DNA of 50,358 bases from a virus. Location: positions 1 through 50,358 of the IMG/VR virus record IMGVR_UViG_3300049218_000095; one strand, 5' to 3'. Within the stretch, counting starts at the first letter, position 1; every line of letters starts with the position of its first letter. Under the pieces are notes generated by a model. It had not been told where the DNA came from and ran no database searches. It was given only the letters and a program-made list of their open reading frames with translations. The position numbers and the translations under genes are program-made. Below are positions 7,737 through 13,964 of the stretch, piece by piece.

Positions 7737-8903
7737 TCACGTGCGCACCCGGATCGACAGGTGTTTGCCTTCGAGCTGGTAGCTGAAGCGGCGCGGCGTG
7801 CCCGCGACCGACTGCAGCCACGGTTCTTTCGCGAGTACGCGCTGCTGCAGGCGCCAGGCATCTGCGCGGCCGATATGTCCCTGGTAACTGGCCCAGAGTG
7901 AGCGCACGTGCCGGAACTGCGCCGGTGTGGCGCGTGCGGTGTCGCCGGCGATGTGTTCCGACCTCCACGCGTGCAAGGTATGCTGCGCATGCCGGAGTAC
8001 TCGAGCGCGCACGCGGGTATGTGTCGGGAAAACTATGTAGCCGAGGAAGTCGCAGCCAGCGCTCAGCGGCCGGAGGCGGATATCGGCCTTGAGCTTCAGC
8101 TGCAGCTTGTCGGCGATGAACTGCTCGATCTGCGCCTGCCAGCGTTCCAACTGTGCGCGATCGCGGTGCACCAGCACGAAGTCATCGACGTAGCGCAGGT
8201 AGCGGTCGACCTTCAGCGTATGCTTGACGAACTGATCCAGCGCGTCGAGGTAGACGTTGGCGAAGAACTGGCTGCTGAGATTGCCGATCGGCAGGCCGCA
8301 GCCCGGCGCGGCGTTTTCGAGCCGCTTGTGCAGCGGAACCTGCGCGCGCTCCGCCGCGGTGGAGCGGTGGATCACGCCCTGCTTGCTAACCGGGTGGCGA
8401 AGCAGCGCATGCACGGCGCGGGTGACGATCTCCGGCGCGCCGGCGCGGTCGAGGCGCGGCTTGAGCATGCCGTAAAGCACGCCGCGGTGAATGCTGTTGA
8501 AGAAGTTGTGGATATCGAGCTGCAGATACCAGCCGCCACCCTGGCCGCTATGCACGGAGCGAGCGAACTGCTGCAGGCGTTCGACGGCCTTGTGCGTGCC
8601 TTTGCCCTTGCGGTTGGCGTAGCTGTCGTGGATGAACGCCGGCTCATAGAGCGTTTCGAGCTGCGGCACCAGCCAGTGGTGCACGACGCGGTCCGCGAAG
8701 TCGGGCGCGTGGATCTGGCGAGCCTTCGGCCGCTGGGCGATAAAGCACGTCGCGGGGCGCGGTGACCAGGTGCAGCCGTTGATTTCGCGTTGCAGCTGCA
8801 GCAGACCATCGGCCCAGCGGATATCGAAGGCGAGCTGGTTGCTGCTGGGCTTTTTGTTCTGGCGCGCGCACTTCCAGGCTCCGTACAGCGTTTTCAGACT
8901 CAC
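7737..8903 (-). CDS. DGR reverse transcriptase
   Basis: A 388-residue group II-intron-like reverse transcriptase of the diversity-generating-retroelement clade. Visible motifs are LDIHNFF (residues 129-135, first catalytic Asp), IGNLSSQ (206-212, the DGR-type (I/V/L)GxxxSQ signature in place of the usual QGxxxSP), and YVDD (238-241, catalytic aspartates). No maturase or endonuclease domain follows, as expected. It copies the TR RNA with errors at adenines to make mutagenic cDNA. The GTG at 8903 follows an AGGG and is the conservative start. The same frame stays open through the TR to an ATG at 9086, which would give a 449-residue protein. Confidence 0.93.
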   Translation of the reverse strand: MSLKTLYGAWKCARQNKKPSSNQLAFDIRWADGLLQLQREINGCTWSPRPATCFIAQRPKARQIHAPDFADRVVHHWLVPQLETLYEPAFIHDSYANRKGKGTHKAVERLQQFARSVHSGQGGGWYLQLDIHNFFNSIHRGVLYGMLKPRLDRAGAPEIVTRAVHALLRHPVSKQGVIHRSTAAERAQVPLHKRLENAAPGCGLPIGNLSSQFFANVYLDALDQFVKHTLKVDRYLRYVDDFVLVHRDRAQLERWQAQIEQFIADKLQLKLKADIRLRPLSAGCDFLGYIVFPTHTRVRARVLRHAQHTLHAWRSEHIAGDTARATPAQFRHVRSLWASYQGHIGRADAWRLQQRVLAKEPWLQSVAGTPRRFSYQLEGKHLSIRVRT

Positions 8904-8918
8904 TGCACCCTGACACTC

Positions 8919-9029
8919 ACCGGCGGACACGGCACGCACCGGCCGCACGAAGGCGGTGTTGTTCCGGTTGTTGTTGTTCACGTTGCCGTTGTTGAAATTG
9001 ACGATCCACGCGTGATCGGAAGACCACGC
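8919..9029 (-). repeat. DGR template repeat (TR)
   Basis: A 111-bp sequence between avd and the reverse transcriptase, same orientation. On the minus strand its core is rich in AAC codons (frame reads NFNNGNVNNNNRNN). It is homologous over its full 111 bp, without gaps, to four VRs at 9551, 10019, 10623 and 12467. All differences lie at TR adenines. At the 3' (left) boundary the TR reads GCCGGTGAGTGT where the VRs read GCCGGTCAGTAA (TGA at VR2), the expected IMH*/IMH difference that makes transfer one-way. Confidence 0.95.
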
Positions 9030-9082
9030 ATCCCCGCGCACTTGCGATCCGGCCAAACATCCATGTGGGTAGTAGGGCGTCG

Positions 9083-9517
9083 TCATGACTTGGCCTCAGC
9101 GATCGAGGCGGCGCGGGTACTCAGTGTCTCGGCACGCTCCGCCGGCGGCTGCGCCGGCGAATTCTGGCCGTTCGGATGCTGCTGCTTTTTCCAGCCGCCC
9201 ACCTGCATGCCGAGTTCTTCCGCACAACGCGCAAGCGCCTCGAACTGGGCAAAGCTGTGGAACGCGTGCACCTGCTTGGCAAGCTGCAGGGTGAACTTCA
9301 GTTCATCGGTATCCCACACGAGCTGACCCACCCACCGCGCCTGCTGTGGCTTATCACGCCACGCCCGGTTAGCCACGCGCAGCACTTCGCGGGCAGCGCG
9401 CCGAAGATCCTCACCGACGCCGTAGCGGTGGCACCGAGGAAATTTCGACACGGCCAGCTCTATGTCACGGAGCAAACCAAAGGCCAGCTTTACGATGGGT
9501 GGGGTAGCTAGTGTCAT
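9083..9517 (-). CDS. avd: Avd-like DGR accessory protein (four-helix bundle)
   Basis: A 144-residue, helix-rich, basic protein with the layout of accessory variability determinant proteins and related four-helix-bundle proteins. Characteristic is FPRCHRYGVGEDLRRAAREVL near residues 27-47, followed by long amphipathic helices. Avd forms a pentameric barrel that binds the reverse transcriptase and TR RNA. The 30-residue C-terminal tail is low complexity. ATG at 9517 is chosen over an upstream TTG because the latter falls inside the conserved post-VR element. Its stop overlaps an ATG (ATGA) opening the TR/RT frame. Confidence 0.85.
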   Translation of the reverse strand: MTLATPPIVKLAFGLLRDIELAVSKFPRCHRYGVGEDLRRAAREVLRVANRAWRDKPQQARWVGQLVWDTDELKFTLQLAKQVHAFHSFAQFEALARCAEELGMQVGGWKKQQHPNGQNSPAQPPAERAETLSTRAASIAEAKS

Positions 9518-9544
9518 CACGCTCTCAAAAGCCCAAAAGGCCAA

Positions 9545-9973
9545 TTACTGACCGGCGGACACGGCACGCACCGGCCGCACGAAGGCGGCGAGGTGCCGGC
9601 CGTCGTAGAGCACGTCGCCGCTGCTGAAATCGACGACCCACGCGTGACCGGAAGACCACGCCGTCAGCGTGTTGGTCCAGTACCAGTCGTCGTAAGGTGT
9701 GTTCGGGAAGAAGTCCGGATCGATTGCCGGGCTGTGCGTGGACAGATCGAGGATCGACTCAAGCTCGTCGCGCTCCGGCAAGCGCCAGTCGCTGAAGCCC
9801 GACATGCAAAACGCAGCACACGCGGCCTTGGCGTCGTCATGGTCGAGCGCTTCGGGAAGCACCTTCACGCCAAACATCAGGCCGAGCTCTTGCACCAGCA
9901 CGGCATCCCATTCGGCCGCATCCTTCGCGAGCTGCTGGCCGTCGCTGCCGATCTTGATCAGGGTGTATTTCAT
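9545..9973 (-). CDS. DGR target protein 1, DUF1566-like
   Basis: A 142-residue protein ending in the variable repeat. The core shows DUF1566 hallmarks: FSDWRLPERDELESILDLS, then a WYWTNT segment, then HAWVVDF and AFVRPVRA. The variable C terminus (about residues 104-130) would form the ligand-binding face of a C-type-lectin-like fold. No signal peptide or membrane segment, so it is predicted cytoplasmic or virion-borne. It is a close tandem paralogue of target 2 (same length, near-identical first 25 residues). All four targets end in the same AVSAGQ sequence, which is fixed by the IMH. Confidence 0.9.
   Translation of the reverse strand: MKYTLIKIGSDGQQLAKDAAEWDAVLVQELGLMFGVKVLPEALDHDDAKAACAAFCMSGFSDWRLPERDELESILDLSTHSPAIDPDFFPNTPYDDWYWTNTLTAWSSGHAWVVDFSSGDVLYDGRHLAAFVRPVRAVSAGQ
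9551..9661 (-). repeat. DGR variable repeat 1 (VR1)
   Basis: 111 bp, ungapped match to the TR. By eye, 16 mismatches, every one at a TR adenine (T on the plus strand). It encodes the C terminus of target 1 and includes its IMH just before the stop. Confidence 0.93.
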
Positions 9974-10012
9974 TTCAATTCCTTGAGTGAGAGAGAAAGC
10001 CCAAAAGGCCAA

Positions 10013-10441
10013 TCACTGACCGGCGGACACGGCACGCACCGGCCGCACGAAGGCGGTGCCGTTCCGGTCGTCGTAGTACACGTCGCCGCCGTGGAAAAGG
10101 ACGATCCACGCGCGAACGGAAGACCACGCCGTCGGCGTGTTGGTCCAATACCAGTCGTCGTACGGTGTGTCCGGAAAGAACTCCGGATCGATTGCCGGGT
10201 CGTGCCTGGACAGATCGAGGATCGACTCGAGCTCGTTGCGTTCCGGCAGGCGCCAGTCATTGAAGCCGGCAATCGATACCGCTGCGCATGCCGCCTTCGC
10301 GGCATCATGGTCGAGCGCTTCGGGTAGCACCTTCGCGCAGAACATCAGGCCGAGTTCTTGCATCAGCACAGCATCCCATTCGGCCGCATCCTTCGCGAGC
10401 TGCTGGCCATCGCTGCCTATCTTGATCAGTGTGTATTTCAT
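10013..10441 (-). CDS. DGR target protein 2, DUF1566-like
   Basis: A 142-residue paralogue of target 1, starting MKYTLIKIGSDG. It carries the FNDWRLPERNELESILDLS and WYWTNT motifs, then the variable segment ending AFVRPVRAVSAGQ. Its diversified residues are different (for example RAWIVLFHGG versus HAWVVDFSSG), while the framework outside the VR is conserved, as expected for independently mutagenised duplicates. No secretion signal. An AAGGAAAT-type ribosome site precedes the ATG. Confidence 0.9.
   Translation of the reverse strand: MKYTLIKIGSDGQQLAKDAAEWDAVLMQELGLMFCAKVLPEALDHDAAKAACAAVSIAGFNDWRLPERNELESILDLSRHDPAIDPEFFPDTPYDDWYWTNTPTAWSSVRAWIVLFHGGDVYYDDRNGTAFVRPVRAVSAGQ
10019..10129 (-). 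repeat. DGR variable repeat 2 (VR2)
   Basis: 111 bp aligned to the TR without gaps. About 14 mismatches, all at TR adenines. It forms the 3' end of target gene 2. The 175 bp upstream of this gene (10442-10616) holds no gene that I can see. Confidence 0.93.
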
Positions 10442-10616
10442 TCGATTTCCTTGATGGTTAGATGCCAGAGGCCAGATCGACTGGCCGGTTCCCTGAGTGC
10501 CTTCTCGTTTTGGCTGTTCGAATCAGCTCAGCTCGTCTCGGGTCTGATTGCTTGCGGACTTTGTGTTGCGCGCGGCGCACCGCTCTGGCGGTAAAACTGA
10601 AAGCCCAAAGGGCCAA

Positions 10617-11162
10617 TTACTGACCGGCGGACACGGCACGCACCGGCCGCACGAAGGCGGGGCCGTTCCGGCCGTAGCTGCTCACGTAGCCGAGGTAGAA
10701 ACTGACGAACCACGCGTGAACGGAAGACCACGCACAGGGCGTGCGCGACCACACCCAGCTGCCGTTGCTCTTGAAAAAGTTCGTGTTGATGCACGGCTCA
10801 TGTCGGCTCAGATCCCGTAGGGATTCCAGCTCGGACAGGTCAGGCAGACGCCAATCGGAGTGATCGCCAAGACGGAGATCGGCCGCGTACGCTTCGGCCT
10901 CGGCGAAGTTCATGCGCTTGGGCGATTCCTCTGCCGCCCACATAAGCCCCGTCTTGTGATCGGTGACCAATGGCGCGTCGCTGGCCCGCTCGAAACGCGC
11001 GGCCGCCGCGTCGGAATCGTTCGATGCGGCCGCGCGTGCAAAACCGCCGCTCGCGAACGACTTCGCCAGAGAATCGGCGAACAGCGTGTTCAGCGGCGAC
11101 GTGGCGTCGCTGGGCTGCAGGTTGATGGTGACGTGCTTGATGTTGATAACAGGCTTGTTCAT
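10617..11162 (-). CDS. DGR target protein 3, DUF1566-like with N-terminal extension
   Basis: A 181-residue protein. Residues 1-60 (MNKPVINIKHVTINLQPSD and an Ala/Ser-rich stretch) are unrelated to the other targets. From about residue 64 the DUF1566-like part begins (VTDHKTGLMWAAEES, then DWRLPDLSELESLRDLS) and ends in the VR. The N-terminal extension could be a multimerisation or particle-attachment segment; that is speculation. ATG at 11162 is preceded by AGGA. No signal peptide. Confidence 0.9.
   Translation of the reverse strand: MNKPVINIKHVTINLQPSDATSPLNTLFADSLAKSFASGGFARAAASNDSDAAAARFERASDAPLVTDHKTGLMWAAEESPKRMNFAEAEAYAADLRLGDHSDWRLPDLSELESLRDLSRHEPCINTNFFKSNGSWVWSRTPCAWSSVHAWFVSFYLGYVSSYGRNGPAFVRPVRAVSAGQ
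10623..10733 (-). repeat. DGR variable repeat 3 (VR3)
   Basis: 111 bp aligned to the TR without gaps. About 15 mismatches, all at TR adenines. It encodes the C terminus of target 3. Confidence 0.93.
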
Positions 11163-11169
11163 GGGAGTC

Positions 11170-11379
11170 CTATGCGGTGGCGCCGGCCGGGCGGCTGGCG
11201 TTCTGGGGGAAATCGGGATACGAACCCCAGGGCGCGTACAGCTCGCGCCAGCGGGTTTCATCAGTACCTACGGCGTTGCGGCGGGCGTATCGACAGAGGC
11301 GTCCGTCTTTCCAGACCTCACGTCGATCGGTAACTCGGTTGTCGAAAATTCCGTCGAAGAGGTCGGCTGGTCGAGGCAT
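11170..11379 (-). CDS. Hypothetical small protein between DGR targets
   Basis: A 69-residue protein (starts MPRPADLFDGIFDNRVTDRR, later RWRELYAPWGSYPDF), no known family. It ends 8 bp before target 3 starts. It overlaps the 3' part of the next upstream gene by 112 bp in another frame; that overlap is large, so one of the two may be shorter than given. Sequence looks protein-like, with well mixed residues. Confidence 0.5.
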   Translation of the reverse strand: MPRPADLFDGIFDNRVTDRREVWKDGRLCRYARRNAVGTDETRWRELYAPWGSYPDFPQNASRPAGATA

Positions 11380-11690
11380 GGCGAGGCCTTGGGCGTTGGC
11401 GGCGTGAGCGTGAGCGGCGCGGGAACGTGGATCTGCCGCGGCTTCGGCTTGCGCCGGAAAAGGTTGCGCAGCTGCTGCAGCACGCCGCGGCGCGCGCGTG
11501 CGTTCTCGATCGCGAGGATCGCCGCTATTGCCCTGTCGCCGCGGTCATACGCGGCCGGCGATTTGTCCCAGCGCTTCGGCATGCCCTTGGCGTGAATGGC
11601 GCGCCGGCGCCAGTTCGCCGCGGCGGCGTAGAAGCTCAGCGCTTCACGCATGTTCACGTTCTCGCGCAGCAGACGACCGCGGCCGAACAT
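11268..11690 (-). CDS. Hypothetical protein in DGR operon
   Basis: A 140-residue protein: a helical basic N-terminal half (REALSFYAAAANWRRRAIHA, MPKRWDKSPAAYDRGDRAIAAIL), then a Pro/Thr/Ser-rich tail. The start at 11690 overlaps the upstream stop (TGATG). No family recognised. The C-terminal tail overlaps the gene at 11170-11379. Confidence 0.55.
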   Translation of the reverse strand: MFGRGRLLRENVNMREALSFYAAAANWRRRAIHAKGMPKRWDKSPAAYDRGDRAIAAILAIENARARRGVLQQLRNLFRRKPKPRQIHVPAPLTLTPPTPKASPCLDQPTSSTEFSTTELPIDVRSGKTDASVDTPAATP

Positions 11691-11995
11691 CAGCGCTCTG
11701 CCTCGGCAGCCGCCCAGCCAGCGAGGCGCTTCGCGCGCAGCTCGGCCATGCGAGCTTCGTACTCTGCGCGTGTTTCGTCCGCGCGCTGGTTGGGCAGGCG
11801 GTTGAGGCGAGCCAGGTCAGCGACGATCACCTGGTGTCCGTCCTGGAGCGGCGCAGCCGCGCCGGCGTTCTCGCGCCGCTGCGCATCCTCGGCATGCCGG
11901 TTCGAATAGCGCGCCATGCGCTCGGCGGCGCTCGGCTGGCGGCAGCCATCCCAGCGGCCGGGCTTGGCATGAAAGAACGCGATCAGCGGATTCAT
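11690..11995 (-). CDS. Hypothetical protein in DGR operon
   Basis: A 101-residue protein beginning MNPLIAFFHAKPGRWDG and ending in a charged helical region (ETRAEYEARMAELRAKRLAG). The CRQPSAAERMARYSNR portion resembles small phage morphogenesis/regulatory proteins, but I cannot name it. Overlaps at both ends (4 bp upstream, TGATG downstream) tie it to the same transcript as the DGR targets. Confidence 0.55.
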   Translation of the reverse strand: MNPLIAFFHAKPGRWDGCRQPSAAERMARYSNRHAEDAQRRENAGAAAPLQDGHQVIVADLARLNRLPNQRADETRAEYEARMAELRAKRLAGWAAAEAER

Positions 11996-12204
11996 GCGGC
12001 TTGCTCCGAAGAAAAAGACTCGCCGGCGGCGGGGGAGACCGACCGGGTAGGGGAAGCGGCGGACACCGCCGACGAGTCGGGGAAAATGGAAGTCTTCTGG
12101 CCGGTGGGCGCGTAACGCGCACGGCGCTCTGCGTCGCGGCGATGCCTGGCGCCGAGCATCCGCTCGAGCTCGGCCTGCAGCTGTGCGTCGGTCAGCGGGG
12201 TCAC
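11992..12204 (-). CDS. Hypothetical small protein in DGR operon
   Basis: A 70-residue protein starting at a GTG (12204) that overlaps the stop of the upstream membrane-protein gene (GTGA). N terminus helical (TPLTDAQLQAELERMLGARH); C-terminal half Ser/Ala-rich and probably disordered. No family recognised. Confidence 0.5.
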   Translation of the reverse strand: MTPLTDAQLQAELERMLGARHRRDAERRARYAPTGQKTSIFPDSSAVSAASPTRSVSPAAGESFSSEQAA

Positions 12205-12425
12205 AGCGCACCAGCCTTCACAGCCAGGTAGATCACGATCGAAGCGGCCACCATGACGGCCAGCACGACGTTCTCGGCGCTGAGCAATGCACGAAGCGAG
12301 CTCTGCGGGCGCAGTGGCACAGGTCGCGCCTGTTCGAGCTGCGCAAGCCACTCACCGACGCCGCTGCGCAGCTCGTGACGAGACATGGTCGGTGCGATGG
12401 TGGATTTGCGGACGGATACGTTCAT
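12201..12425 (-). CDS. Small single-pass membrane protein in DGR operon
   Basis: A 74-residue protein. Residues 1-50 are hydrophilic; residues about 51-74 form one transmembrane helix (NVVLAVMVAASIVIYLAV) reaching the C terminus, so it looks tail-anchored. AAGGAA precedes the ATG at 12425. It is the first gene after target 4. It could anchor or sense something at the inner membrane in concert with the diversified proteins; no homologue recognised. Confidence 0.6.
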   Translation of the reverse strand: MNVSVRKSTIAPTMSRHELRSGVGEWLAQLEQARPVPLRPQSSLRALLSAENVVLAVMVAASIVIYLAVKAGAL

Positions 12426-12460
12426 CTGCGTTCCTTGATGGACAAAGCCCAAAAGGCCAA

Positions 12461-12907
12461 TTACTGACCGGCGGACACGGCACGCACCGGCCGCACGAAG
12501 GCGGCGTAGTCCCGGCCGTAGTCGTCCACGTGGCCGAGGCCGAAATTGACGATCCACGCGTGATCGGAAGACCACGCAACCGGCGTGCTGGACCAGTACC
12601 AGTCGGATTTCGTATCGGGGTAAAACGCAGGGTCGGCAGCCGGGCTGTGGCGCGAGTGATCGACCAGGGAGAACAGTTCCTGCACGGTCGGCAGGCGCCA
12701 GTCGTTAAAGCCGGCATAGCTGTCGGCATTGAGCAGGCCGAGCGCCGCTTCGGCTTCGGCGTAGGTCAGTTCGTCGGCAATGGCGCCGACGGCGGCCATC
12801 AGACCGGTAGCGGGATTCAGAGTTGCGAGGAAGGTATCAGCGCCGGCATCGAGCTGTGTGCCATTGGAGCCGATCTTGATCAGGTTGCTGCTGTTTGGCG
12901 TCTGCAC
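12461..12907 (-). CDS. DGR target protein 4, DUF1566-like
   Basis: A 148-residue protein, the first gene of the leftward operon. GTG start at 12907 preceded by GGAG at good spacing. Core: FNDWRLPTVQELFSLVDHS, then DWYWSSTPVAWSSDHAWIVNF and the variable segment to AFVRPVRAVSAGQ. It has the most complete DUF1566 pattern of the four. The first part of its VR (DHAWIVNF) is identical to the TR-encoded peptide, so that stretch is unmutated. No signal peptide. Confidence 0.9.
   Translation of the reverse strand: MQTPNSSNLIKIGSNGTQLDAGADTFLATLNPATGLMAAVGAIADELTYAEAEAALGLLNADSYAGFNDWRLPTVQELFSLVDHSRHSPAADPAFYPDTKSDWYWSSTPVAWSSDHAWIVNFGLGHVDDYGRDYAAFVRPVRAVSAGQ
12467..12577 (-). repeat. DGR variable repeat 4 (VR4)
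   Basis: 111 bp aligned to the TR without gaps. About 13 mismatches, all at TR adenines and all in the IMH-proximal part; the upstream 40 bp or so are identical to the TR. Confidence 0.93.
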
Positions 12908-12943
12908 TGGTTATCTCCGAGGCCGGTGTGGCTGGTGGAGATA

Positions 12944-12984
12944 AAGCTACGTTACGTAGATTCTGCTGTCAATACGTAGCGTAG
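12944..12984 (-). promoter_or_regulatory. Leftward early promoter (pL-like) with two repressor operators
   Basis: On the minus strand TTGACA (12972-12967) is followed after 17 bp by TAGCTT (12949-12944). Operator CTACG-TTA-CGTAG at 12947-12959 covers the spacer and -10 edge. A second copy, ATACG-TAG-CGTAG at 12972-12984, lies at and upstream of the -35. It reads into target 4, the rest of the DGR, the methyltransferase, xis and int. The same 13-bp operator occurs twice at the cro-side promoter. Confidence 0.75.
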
Positions 12985-13009
12985 AAATATTTTTAGATTT
13001 TTGTACGAT

Positions 13010-13351
13010 TCAGAGCTTGATGATGGTTTTGCCCATGGCCAAGAACGCCTGCCGCTGTTCGGGCGACATCTGGGAAAGAATCTCAAGAGCGAGCTTTTGC
13101 TCGCCGGTGATCGCGTACTGGGGATCTTCACCAGCAAGCATTGAAATGCTGGTGTCCATGACCTTGGCAAGTGCAATTAACTCTTCCACGCCCGGTTTAT
13201 TCCTGCCTGTGAACCAGTGGCCTACAGCCCCTCCGTCGACCTTCACTCCCAACACCTGAAGCTGCGCTGCGATTTGGTCGTAGGTGAGCTTGCGCCCCTG
13301 GTTGGCCAGCTCACGCTTCCGGGTACGCAACATTTCATGGATAGGTCTCAT
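13010..13351 (-). CDS. Prophage repressor, XRE-family (CI-like)
   Basis: A 113-residue protein with an N-terminal helix-turn-helix (LTYDQIAAQLQVLGVKVDGGAVGHWFTGRNKPGVEELIALAKVM) and a short helical C terminus. It lacks the S24 protease domain of lambda CI, so it would not be inactivated by RecA-driven autocleavage; induction must work otherwise. It lies between two operator pairs (12947-12984 and 13388-13424), exactly the lambda arrangement, and is read away from the cro-like gene. Confidence 0.85.
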   Translation of the reverse strand: MRPIHEMLRTRKRELANQGRKLTYDQIAAQLQVLGVKVDGGAVGHWFTGRNKPGVEELIALAKVMDTSISMLAGEDPQYAITGEQKLALEILSQMSPEQRQAFLAMGKTIIKL

Positions 13352-13374
13352 AGGCTGCGAGTGTAAATTTTCAC

Positions 13375-13424
13375 TTGCAGTCTAAATCTACGTATCGTAG
13401 TCTTCCGAAAACTACGGAGCGTAG
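13375..13424 (+). promoter_or_regulatory. Rightward early promoter (pR-like) with two operators
   Basis: TTGCAG at 13375-13380 and TAGTCT at 13398-13403 with a 17-bp spacer, plus strand. Operators CTACG-TAT-CGTAG (13388-13400) and CTACG-GAG-CGTAG (13412-13424) cover the -10 and start region, 24 bp apart. The architecture matches the leftward promoter. Confidence 0.75.
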
Positions 13425-13428
13425 CAAT

Positions 13429-13656
13429 TTGTCCCCCCAACAGCTTTTTGTCCAGTTCGTCGATGGCGTGGGCGGCCGTCAAGCCGCCGCGACTTTGCTT
13501 GGCTGTGGCTACGCCGCGGTAGACCACGCTTATACCGGGCGACGCGAAGTGAGCGCCGACATGGCGATCAATGTCGAGAGATTGAGTGATGGTCAATTCC
13601 GGGCTGTAGATCTTCGAGCCGCAGCGAATTCCGAGCTGCAGCGCGAGGCCGGCTGA
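13429..13656 (+). CDS. Cro-like / YdaS-like DNA-binding protein
   Basis: A 75-residue protein with a helix-turn-helix: GGRQAAATLLGCGYAAVDHAY, then GRREVSADMAINVERLS. Divergent from the repressor and first in the rightward operon, which is the Cro position. TTG at 13429 is taken as start because GGAG lies about 10 bases before it and an upstream extension would read through the operators. Its last base overlaps the next ATG. Confidence 0.7.
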   Translation: MSPQQLFVQFVDGVGGRQAAATLLGCGYAAVDHAYTGRREVSADMAINVERLSDGQFRAVDLRAAANSELQREAG

Positions 13657-13964
13657 TGCGAGCGCTACTGTCGAAGCTTTTCCGGCGTCTTGGCGTGATT
13701 CGAGTGGAACCACGTGTTGGCGTGATTCGAGTGGAACCACGTGTTCTTTCGCTGCGCCCGGGGGATACGTTGGTTTTTCGCTGCCCGAACGTTCTGCGCC
13801 CTGGACAGCGCGACGAGCTACGCGCGCGTCTTGCCGAAAGGTTTCGCGAAATCCCGATTGTCGTATTGGATGGCGGCAGCGATCTTTCAGTGATTCGACG
13901 CGAGCAAGCAGGCGAACCAATCTTGCCGGAGCGCGCCAAGTCGGAACAAGGGCGGGACACATGA
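13656..13964 (+). CDS. Hypothetical phage protein with internal 9-residue duplication
   Basis: A 102-residue protein, unknown family. Residues about 12-30 contain GVIRVEPRV twice, encoded by a perfect 27-bp tandem duplication. The rest (LRPGDTLVFRCPNVLRPGQRDELRARLAE) looks like a compact alpha/beta domain. TGATG overlap with the cro-like gene. Confidence 0.6.
   Translation: MRALLSKLFRRLGVIRVEPRVGVIRVEPRVLSLRPGDTLVFRCPNVLRPGQRDELRARLAERFREIPIVVLDGGSDLSVIRREQAGEPILPERAKSEQGRDT
13690..13743 (+). repeat. Perfect 27-bp tandem duplication
   Basis: Two identical 27-bp copies at 13690-13716 and 13717-13743, in frame, inside the gene at 13656. The perfect identity implies a recent slippage or duplication event. 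Confidence 0.95.

Noticed and set aside
9593-10327. Long plus-strand frame over DGR targets 1 and 2
   Set aside because: It is the antisense of the tandem paralogues; both copies leave the same antisense frame open. No ribosome site or family.
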